A stretch of 64,000 nucleotides of DNA from JAEUMD01 sp050250815 (GTDB taxonomy: Bacteria > Pseudomonadota > Alphaproteobacteria > Rhizobiales > Hyphomicrobiaceae), in contig JBFWNY010000006.1 in the NCBI GenBank assembly GCA_050250815.1, forward strand, positions 81,757-145,756, read 5' to 3'. Below, piece after piece: positions 58,361 to 64,000 of this stretch. The notes below the pieces were generated by a model, which made no database searches, was not told the DNA's origin, and saw only the letters and a list, made by a program, of their open reading frames with translations. Made by a program: the position numbers and the translations under genes. How positions within the stretch are numbered: position 1 is the first letter of the stretch; each line of letters starts with the position of its first letter.

Positions 58361-60169
58361 TTAATGCTCGATGATGATGTCGGTACCCTTACCGGTCTCG
58401 CGGCTGATGCGCGCATCCGAGACGATCAGCGTGGAACCGGGCTTCACCAGCTCAACGATGCGATGGCGCGCTTCGTCGGACATCTCGATGCGGTCGAGCG
58501 CATTGCGCGCCGTGCCGCGCGGGGCTCCCTCGTCGACAACCTGCTGCTCCACATGCTTACCGCGGCGGCGCGGCGGCAGCTTGGGCGCCAGCTCGGTCAG
58601 CGTCATGGCGTGCCACACGAGGGACGTCTGCGATTCGTCCTTGTAGGTCTTGGCCGTGAACACGTGAGTGCCGATGTCGGAGTTGGGATACTTGAAGGTC
58701 ACCGGCGCCTCATAGACGTCCTCGAAGCCCTGGCGCACGTAGATCTTGCCCGTGGCACGGCTGATGAGCACGGTCGCGGGCTTCTCGAACTGGCGGGTCA
58801 CGGCGATGGCGCGCTTGTGTTCGGCCCGCGCGTCTTCAAGCGCCTGCTTGCGAGCGACATGGTCTTTCCGCGCGGCGACCAGATCGGCATCGACACGCTT
58901 GATGTCGGCTTCCATGGTGGTGACCGTCGTACGCTGCCGGACGGTAGCGGCGACGGCGGCCTCGGCCTCGTGCATGCGGTCGAGCAGCTCGGTCTCCAGT
59001 TCGCCCTCGCGCGTGGCGGCCTCTTCACGCGACTTGGCGTCGGCCTGGGCTTCGGCCTGGCGCGCTTCGGCGCGCTTGAGAAGCTCGTCGGCAGAACGGT
59101 CCGAGGCGGCGTCGGCGGCATGCGCCTCACGCCGTTGCTCTTCGCGCTTGGCGGCGCGCTCCATCTCGCGCTGCTGGCTCTTGATGAAGTCGGCGAGACG
59201 GCGGCGCGCAGCGCCTTCGAAACCTTCCGCCTTCTTCGCGTCGCGATCGACGGTGCGGATCGCATTCTGCGCGTCCTTCAGCGCGACGCGCCGTGCCTTG
59301 AGATCGCTGCCGAGTTCGGTGATGCGCTCGATGGCCTTCTGCAGCTCACCTTCGCGCTGGACGATGAGCGCAGCATGCTTGTCGATCTCAGCCTGACGCT
59401 CGGCCAGCGCCATGGCGCGGGTACGCACCAGAGGCAAGCCGGTCAACTCGCTCGATTTCGAGGCCAGTTCGATGGCCGCTTCCGCGGCCGCGGCCGGTGT
59501 GACGCCGAGCATCGCGGAAACCGAACCGACGCCGGTCGCAGCCGACTGAACGCCGTTGGGGTCCGGGCGGCGAACCGGGCTCGGGATCGCGGCCTTGCCC
59601 GGGGGCAGCGCGGCGAACAGGAAGGGATGCTCGAACGCGTCCGGCTCGACCATGTCGTCATTGACGATCACGCGCGTGCCGATGTTCGTCATCGAGAAGA
59701 GCTGCTTGGAGAACGCGTGCGGCAGGCGGATGCAGCCGTGCGAAGCGGGATAGCCGGGCAGCACGCCGGCGTGCAGGGCCACGCCCGACCACGTCAGGCG
59801 CTGCATGTTGGGCATCGGCGCGCCGTAGTACAGGTTCGAGTGGTGCACGCGGTTCTTCTCGAGCACCGAGAAGATGCCGGTGGGCGTCGGGTTGCTGCGC
59901 GTGCCCGACGAGATCGGCGAGGAGGCGACAAGGCCGTGGCTGTCGTAGACGTGCAGCCGCTGCTGCCCGAGCGACACGACGATGGTGAGCGGATCACCCA
60001 GGTTCGGCTGCCGTGAGATCTGGTAGGCGGCGTAGCGCCGGCCGGCCTCAGCAGGCACGCTGAGGGCCGCGGTCAATGCCGTCGACGCAATCAATGCAAT
60101 TGCGATGGAGGCGACGACCCCCTGACGGCGGGAGCGCCCTTCGCTCCAGGTGAAATGCGACGTACGCAC
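58361..60169 (-). CDS. L,D-transpeptidase with coiled coil and second YkuD-like lobe
   Basis: A 602-residue exported protein. The signal/anchor segment is ~18-43. The YkuD domain (~60-170) has His133 (ALHAG) and the active-site motif SHGCIRLP with Cys146. Residues ~250-460 are a long Ala/Glu/Arg/Lys-rich coiled coil. Residues ~465-530 (VLISRATGKIYVRQG, then SDIGTHVFTAKTY) look like the start of a second YkuD fold, but no SHGC motif follows. The first domain should make 3-3 cross-links or attach proteins to peptidoglycan. The start is GTG 60169 with no clear ribosome binding site. It is convergent with the MOSC gene. Confidence 0.85.
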   Translation of the reverse strand: MRTSHFTWSEGRSRRQGVVASIAIALIASTALTAALSVPAEAGRRYAAYQISRQPNLGDPLTIVVSLGQQRLHVYDSHGLVASSPISSGTRSNPTPTGIFSVLEKNRVHHSNLYYGAPMPNMQRLTWSGVALHAGVLPGYPASHGCIRLPHAFSKQLFSMTNIGTRVIVNDDMVEPDAFEHPFLFAALPPGKAAIPSPVRRPDPNGVQSAATGVGSVSAMLGVTPAAAAEAAIELASKSSELTGLPLVRTRAMALAERQAEIDKHAALIVQREGELQKAIERITELGSDLKARRVALKDAQNAIRTVDRDAKKAEGFEGAARRRLADFIKSQQREMERAAKREEQRREAHAADAASDRSADELLKRAEARQAEAQADAKSREEAATREGELETELLDRMHEAEAAVAATVRQRTTVTTMEADIKRVDADLVAARKDHVARKQALEDARAEHKRAIAVTRQFEKPATVLISRATGKIYVRQGFEDVYEAPVTFKYPNSDIGTHVFTAKTYKDESQTSLVWHAMTLTELAPKLPPRRRGKHVEQQVVDEGAPRGTARNALDRIEMSDEARHRIVELVKPGSTLIVSDARISRETGKGTDIIIEH

Positions 60170-60537
60170 GTTACGCGAACCCCTGTATCAATGGCCAGAA
60201 ATGTAGGCTCATAGCTATCTCACCGGACTGAATTCTTGGTTATCAGCCCGGAATTGAAGCGGCAATCTCGCGCCGCTGATCCCTTTGCAATTTTTGACAA
60301 ATGTGTGTCCCGGGAGCAAACACTTCCCAACCAATTTGAAGGGCCAGAGTTAAAGCCCGTTAGGGCGCGCGCAGGCATGCCAGTTTTTTAAGGTTGTGGG
60401 CAGATTTACTGCCCAAGGATTGCGCAGTTTGGGGTTCCTGGCGTACCGCTGTCCGCCCGTGGCGATTCCACTTCACAGCGAACCTGCTCTAGGGTGCCAA
60501 TCGCCTCGCAAGCATCTCGCGGAGACGAACTTCCAAT
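60170..60537. other. Divergent region between the L,D-transpeptidase gene and panB
   Basis: 368 bp, clearly richer in A/T than its surroundings. Promoters for both genes are expected here. It contains the inverted repeat at 60397-60415 and a T6 run at 60384-60389. I see no gene. Confidence 0.4.
60397..60415. repeat. Operator-like interrupted palindrome upstream of panB
   Basis: TGGGCAG-ATTTA-CTGCCCA: two perfect 7-bp arms around a 5-nt AT spacer, 122 bp before panB. No T run follows on either strand, so it is more like a protein-binding site than a terminator. The regulator is unknown. Confidence 0.45.
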
Positions 60538-61440
60538 ATGTCCGCCCAATCCCCCGCCGGCAGTGGCCCGCAAAAGGTCAAGCGCCTGATGGCGCCCGAC
60601 ATCGCCGCCAAGAAGGGCGTCGAGCCCATCGTCTCGCTTACCTCTTACCATGCACACACCGCTGCGATTGCCGATGCGTATTGCGATTTCCTGCTGGTTG
60701 GCGACAGCCTGGGCATGGTTATGCATGGCTACGAGACGACGGTGCCGGTGCCCCTCGAACTGATGATCATGCACGGACGCGCCGTCGTGCGGGGCGCCAA
60801 GCGTGCGCTGGTCGTGGTCGACATGCCGTTCGGCACCTACGAGGAAAGTCCGTCGGTTGCCTTCCGCAACGCTGCGCGGGTGATGAAGGAGACGGACTGC
60901 GGCGCGGTGAAGCTGGAAGGCGGGCGGCGGATGGCCGAAACCATCCGGTATCTGGTCGATCGCGGCATTCCCGTGATGGCCCACATCGGCCTGACGCCCC
61001 AGTCGATCAACGTCATCGGCGGCTTCAAGGCGCAGGGACGCGAGGAAGCCCAGTGGGCAGCGATCGAGGAGGATGCGCGGCTGGTGGCGGAGGCCGGCGC
61101 CTTCGCGGTGGTGCTCGAAGCGATGGCCGAGCCGCTGGCAGCGCGGATCACATCGGCGGTTCCCATACCAACGATCGGCATCGGCGCTTCCTCGCAGTGC
61201 GATGGCCAGATCCTCGTCATGGAGGACATGCTCGGGCTGTCGCCGCGCGTGCCCAAGTTCGTCAAGGAGTTCGGCGAGGTCGGCGCCGCCATCGAACGGG
61301 CGATCCGCGGCTATGCCGAAGAGGTCCGCGCCCGCTCGTTCCCTGCGAGTGAGCATACGTATGCCATGCGCGGCACCGCGCCGGCCGCCGAGCCACGGGC
61401 CTCGCGGGCCACGAAAAAGTCGAAAACAGCGAGCAACTGA
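60538..61440 (+). CDS. panB: 3-methyl-2-oxobutanoate hydroxymethyltransferase
   Basis: A 300-residue enzyme: 2-oxoisovalerate plus methylene-tetrahydrofolate to ketopantoate, the first committed step of pantothenate/CoA synthesis. Motifs are SLTSYHAHTAAIAD, the metal-binding LLVGDSLGMVMHGYETT, VVVDMPFGTYEESP, VKLEGG, MAHIGLTPQSIN, the catalytic Glu in VLEAM, and TIGIGASSQCDGQILV. The C terminus has a ~25-residue Ala/Lys-rich extension. No panC follows. A candidate terminator lies 32 nt downstream. Confidence 0.95.
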   Translation: MSAQSPAGSGPQKVKRLMAPDIAAKKGVEPIVSLTSYHAHTAAIADAYCDFLLVGDSLGMVMHGYETTVPVPLELMIMHGRAVVRGAKRALVVVDMPFGTYEESPSVAFRNAARVMKETDCGAVKLEGGRRMAETIRYLVDRGIPVMAHIGLTPQSINVIGGFKAQGREEAQWAAIEEDARLVAEAGAFAVVLEAMAEPLAARITSAVPIPTIGIGASSQCDGQILVMEDMLGLSPRVPKFVKEFGEVGAAIERAIRGYAEEVRARSFPASEHTYAMRGTAPAAEPRASRATKKSKTASN

Positions 61441-61471
61441 GACGCTGGAGGGGGCATGCGCCGCGGCACAG

Positions 61472-61498
61472 GCGGCTGCTTGCCGAGAAGCCGCTTTT
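61472..61498 (+). terminator. Probable intrinsic terminator after panB
   Basis: GCGGCT (61472-61477) pairs with AGCCGC (61489-61494) across an 11-nt loop and is followed by TTTT. The stem and T run are short, so strength is uncertain. The rest of the 232-bp gap to the TPR gene holds nothing recognised. Confidence 0.4.
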
Positions 61499-61672
61499 CC
61501 TTGCGTCGGGTCGAAGCATCGCTATCAATGCGGGCTTCGTGCGCCCGGCTCCGGTACGTCGCGGAAAAAATCGCGACTCTGGAATGGCTTGGACGCGCAC
61601 GGTTGAGTTTTAGGGGCGGGACGAGGGGCGATACGCTGCCCGCCGCAGGGCCGGGACGCGAGCAAGCAAGGC

Positions 61673-62446
61673 ATGGCGAACAACGAAGACAACTTGATCC
61701 GTGAGGTCGAGGAGGAGCTGCGCCGCGAGCGCATGGAGCAGCTCTGGAAGCAGTATGGCTCTTTGGTTCTGGGCGCGGCCGTTGCCGTCGTGCTCGGCGT
61801 GGCCGGGTTCAAGTTCTACGAGCAGAGCCGCGTCACCGCGGCGCAGACGGCGGGTGCGGGCTTCGAGAAGGCCAGCAATCTGGCGACCGACGGCAAGAAG
61901 GACGATGCGCTTGCAGCATTCGCCGATCTCGCCAAATCGGGGCCTGGGGGCTATGCGCAGCTCGCCCGTCTGAGGCTTGCCGCCCTGCATCTGGAGGCCG
62001 GCCGCAAGAGCGAGGCGGTTGCCGCCTACGAGGCCGTTGCGGGGGAAGCGGCCGCCGATCCGCTGATGTCCAGCTACGCCAAGCTCCAGCTTGGGGCTCT
62101 GAAGGTTGGGGATGCACCCTTTACCGAGGTGGAGAATCGGCTCAACGATCTGGCTGCTGCCGAGGGGCCGTGGCGCGCCAACGCGCGCGAGCTGATCGCT
62201 CTGGCGGCATTGAAAGACGGGCAGACCGATCGCGCCAGGGCGATGCTCGAGGAGCTGCTGGCCGATCGGACGACGCCGCAGAACGTCCGTGAGCGGGCTC
62301 AGGTTTCGATGGGCCGCATCATTGCGGAAGAACTCGCCAAGGCGCCGCCCGCCACCGGCACCGGTGCCCCAGGCGAGCCGAGCAAGGGGCAACCGGCGCC
62401 GGCCGTGGAGCCTGCCATCACGCCGCCGGCGGCGGCGAAGCAGTAA
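61673..62446 (+). CDS. YfgM-like TPR membrane protein
   Basis: A 257-residue protein. An acidic N-terminal stretch (NLIREVEEELRRERMEQLWKQ) precedes one transmembrane helix (~28-46). TPR-like repeats follow in the periplasm (AGFEKASNLATDGKKDDALAAF, ARLRLAALHLEAGRKSEA, ARELIALAALKDGQTDRA), then a Pro/Ala-rich tail. Members of this family (TPR_21/YfgM-like) sit next to bamB and der and interact with the Sec translocon and chaperones in E. coli. It starts 226 nt before the end of the panB-bamB gap and is followed 13 nt later by bamB. Confidence 0.85.
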   Translation: MANNEDNLIREVEEELRRERMEQLWKQYGSLVLGAAVAVVLGVAGFKFYEQSRVTAAQTAGAGFEKASNLATDGKKDDALAAFADLAKSGPGGYAQLARLRLAALHLEAGRKSEAVAAYEAVAGEAAADPLMSSYAKLQLGALKVGDAPFTEVENRLNDLAAAEGPWRANARELIALAALKDGQTDRARAMLEELLADRTTPQNVRERAQVSMGRIIAEELAKAPPATGTGAPGEPSKGQPAPAVEPAITPPAAAKQ

Positions 62447-62459
62447 GGAGGCGAAGCTC

Positions 62460-63830
62460 ATGGGCAGTTTCTCGCGCTGGCCATTCCTGGCCCTGCTGCC
62501 TGTGGCTCTGATGGCTGCGGGCTGCGCCGACAGCCTGCCGAGCCTGCCCAAGATCACCGACCTCAATCCGTTCAAGGAAAAACAGGTTCCGCTGCCCGGC
62601 GAGCGGATCGCCATCATGCAGACCTCCGAGAAACTGCCGGGTGAACTGGCGGTGGCGGACAAGCCGATCGCACTGCCGCCGGAGCAGGACAACGAAGGTT
62701 GGGCGCAGCCGGGCGGCGTGCCCGGCAACGCGCCCGGTCATCTTGCGCTGGCCGCGGCCGTCCGGCAGGCATGGAGCGCCGACGCGGGGACCGGCTCGAG
62801 CAAATCCGGCCGGGTGACGGCGACGCCGATCGTCTATCAGGGCCGGGTCTTTACTCTGGATGCGGCTGGCCGGGTCAGCGCCTTCTCCGCTACGGGCGGC
62901 GGCGCCTCGTGGCGCATCTCGATCGTGCCGGACAAGGAAGCCGCCGGCGGCAGCATGTTCTCGCTGAGCAGCAGCACGCCGGGCGGCGGCTCCGGTGGCG
63001 GCCTTGCCGCCGATTCCGGGCGTGTTTACGCGGCGAGTGGTTTTGGCAATGTCGTCGCGCTCGATCCAGCGTCGGGAAAGAAGCTTTGGGAGCGCAACCT
63101 GGGCATTCCGCTGCGCGCGGCGCCCGCGGCAGCGTCCGACCGCGTGTTTGTGATCGCCATGGACGGCCGCTTCTTCTGTCTGTCGGGCATCGACGGTTCC
63201 GAGCTGTGGACGACGCGCGGCCTGCCGCAGCAGGCGAGCCTCGTCATGAACGTCAGCCCGGCCGTCTCCGGCGACATCGTGGTCGTGCCCTATCCTTCGG
63301 GTGATCTCATCGCCCTGAAGGTTTCGGATGGTAGCGCGGTATGGTCCGAGAGCCTGTCGCGCACGCGCACCGTATCCCAGTTGTCCTCGCTCTCGGACGC
63401 TGCGCGCCCCGCGATCGAGGGCGGTACGGTGTTCGCGGTCGGTCATGCCGGCCGCATGGTGGCGACACAACTCGCCTCGGGCGAGCGGCTGTGGTCGATC
63501 AACGTCCCCAGCACGCAGACGCCCTGGGTCGCTGGCGGCAGCGTGTTCGTCGTCGATACGGGCGGACAGTTGATCGCCGTGGCCCGTGACAACGGCAATA
63601 TCCAGTGGACGGTGCAGCTGCCCGGTGGTGGCCCCTGGTCGGGTCCGGTGCTCGCCAGCGGCCGGCTGTGGCTCGCGTCCGCCAAGGGTGCGCTTGTCAG
63701 CGTCGACGCCGTCACCGGCAAGGTGCTCGGTCAGCAGGACCTGGGCGATCCGGTCTATATCCCGCCGGTCGTGGCCCAGCGGCGCATGTTCGTGATGACC
63801 GACAAGGCGCGGCTCATCGCGCTCAACTGA
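62460..63830 (+). CDS. bamB: Outer-membrane assembly lipoprotein BamB
   Basis: A 456-residue lipoprotein. The signal peptide has a lipobox ending at the Cys of LMAAGCAD. A ~70-residue linker precedes an eight-bladed PQQ-type beta-propeller, with recurring blade motifs such as VYAASGFGNVVALDPASGKKLW, FAVGHAGRMVATQLASGERLW and GSVFVVDTGGQLIAV. It is the non-essential scaffold of the BAM complex that inserts beta-barrel proteins. AAGGAG at 62445-62450 fixes ATG 62460. It is followed by a probable der, the usual order yfgM-bamB-der. Confidence 0.92.
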   Translation: MGSFSRWPFLALLPVALMAAGCADSLPSLPKITDLNPFKEKQVPLPGERIAIMQTSEKLPGELAVADKPIALPPEQDNEGWAQPGGVPGNAPGHLALAAAVRQAWSADAGTGSSKSGRVTATPIVYQGRVFTLDAAGRVSAFSATGGGASWRISIVPDKEAAGGSMFSLSSSTPGGGSGGGLAADSGRVYAASGFGNVVALDPASGKKLWERNLGIPLRAAPAAASDRVFVIAMDGRFFCLSGIDGSELWTTRGLPQQASLVMNVSPAVSGDIVVVPYPSGDLIALKVSDGSAVWSESLSRTRTVSQLSSLSDAARPAIEGGTVFAVGHAGRMVATQLASGERLWSINVPSTQTPWVAGGSVFVVDTGGQLIAVARDNGNIQWTVQLPGGGPWSGPVLASGRLWLASAKGALVSVDAVTGKVLGQQDLGDPVYIPPVVAQRRMFVMTDKARLIALN

Positions 63831-63972
63831 CGCGCGCATCACGGCGCCCATTTGCAACGGGCTCCGATTGCGGCATAAGCGGCCACCATCGACAGCAAGG
63901 CGTCGGCCCCGGCTCGCAGCGCGCGAGGCGGGCCGTTCCGTTCCGCGCCTTCCGTGAAAGCACGTCCCGCGC

Positions 63973-64000
63973 ATGCACCAGATCCCGCTCGTCGCCATCG
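63973..64000 (+). CDS. der: Probable ribosome GTPase Der, first codons only
   Basis: ATG 63973 opens MHQIPLVAI at the window edge, which fits the N-terminal strand of Der (usually continuing to VGRPNVGKS). The position 142 nt after bamB is where der lies in many proteobacteria. Only nine codons are visible, so this is mainly inference from context. Confidence 0.4.

Noticed and set aside
57989..60016. 675-codon plus-strand open frame opposite the L,D-transpeptidase gene
   Set aside because: Antisense to the coiled-coil coding region; Gly/Arg/His-rich and without any family motif.

Overview
The window is GC-rich, densely coding DNA from an alphaproteobacterium, most likely a member of the Hyphomicrobiales (Rhizobiales). 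This placement is inference. It rests on gene order (guaB/rsmB/guaA; aroQ-accB-accC next to a DsbA-like gene; rne-amiC-mrcA-prfB; bamB followed by what looks like der), on dct-type TRAP genes under a DctB/DctD pair, and on protein types (NnrU family, DUF2270, MaeB with a PTA domain). I see no rRNA, tRNA, CRISPR array, insertion sequence or prophage gene.

Layout. 1-5300 (+): end of a Ppx/GppA phosphatase, rlmE, a secreted DUF302-like protein behind an FNR/FixK-like box, guaB, a small membrane protein and rsmB. 5332-15517: a membrane-anchored spermidine-synthase-like protein (-), and divergent from it a tight cluster of lysine 2,3-aminomutase, two ATP-grasp ligases and a GNAT-HDAC-GNAT fusion protein, then an alpha/beta hydrolase and a convergent ZIP transporter. 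15847-20200: guaA, a small secreted protein, a bacterial BCS1-like AAA ATPase and small membrane proteins. 20239-30353: aat with a candidate sRNA/terminator downstream, aroQ-accB-accC, a DsbA-like thioredoxin, a BepA-like M48 protease, a class I aminotransferase and maeB. 30476-36412 (-): a complete pyruvate dehydrogenase operon of the AceE (homodimeric E1) type, with lipoyl domains on both E2 and E3. 36554-43509 (-): dctPQM behind a near-consensus sigma-54 promoter, and upstream the dctB-dctD regulatory pair. 43593-53131: rne (-), then amiC, mrcA and prfB (+); prfB is intact only through a programmed +1 frameshift. 53165-64000: a run of methyltransferases (RlmI-like, SpoU-type, PRMT-like), a single-pass membrane protein, NnrU and MOSC proteins, a two-lobed L,D-transpeptidase, panB, a TPR membrane protein, bamB and the first codons of a probable der.

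Most of the window is housekeeping: nucleotide synthesis, translation, cell wall, central carbon. The part that looks like an undescribed pathway is 8021-13713. There, beta-lysine formation, two ATP-dependent amide ligations, acetylation and deacetylation are encoded in one near-contiguous operon. The reading is a small peptide-like metabolite built from beta-lysine, with an N-acetyl protection/deprotection step; the product is unknown. Secondary points of interest are the bacterial BCS1 and PRMT homologues, the candidate C-rich sRNA at 20239-20460, the sigma-54/UAS arrangement upstream of dctP, and the leader hairpin next to the rne ribosome binding site.
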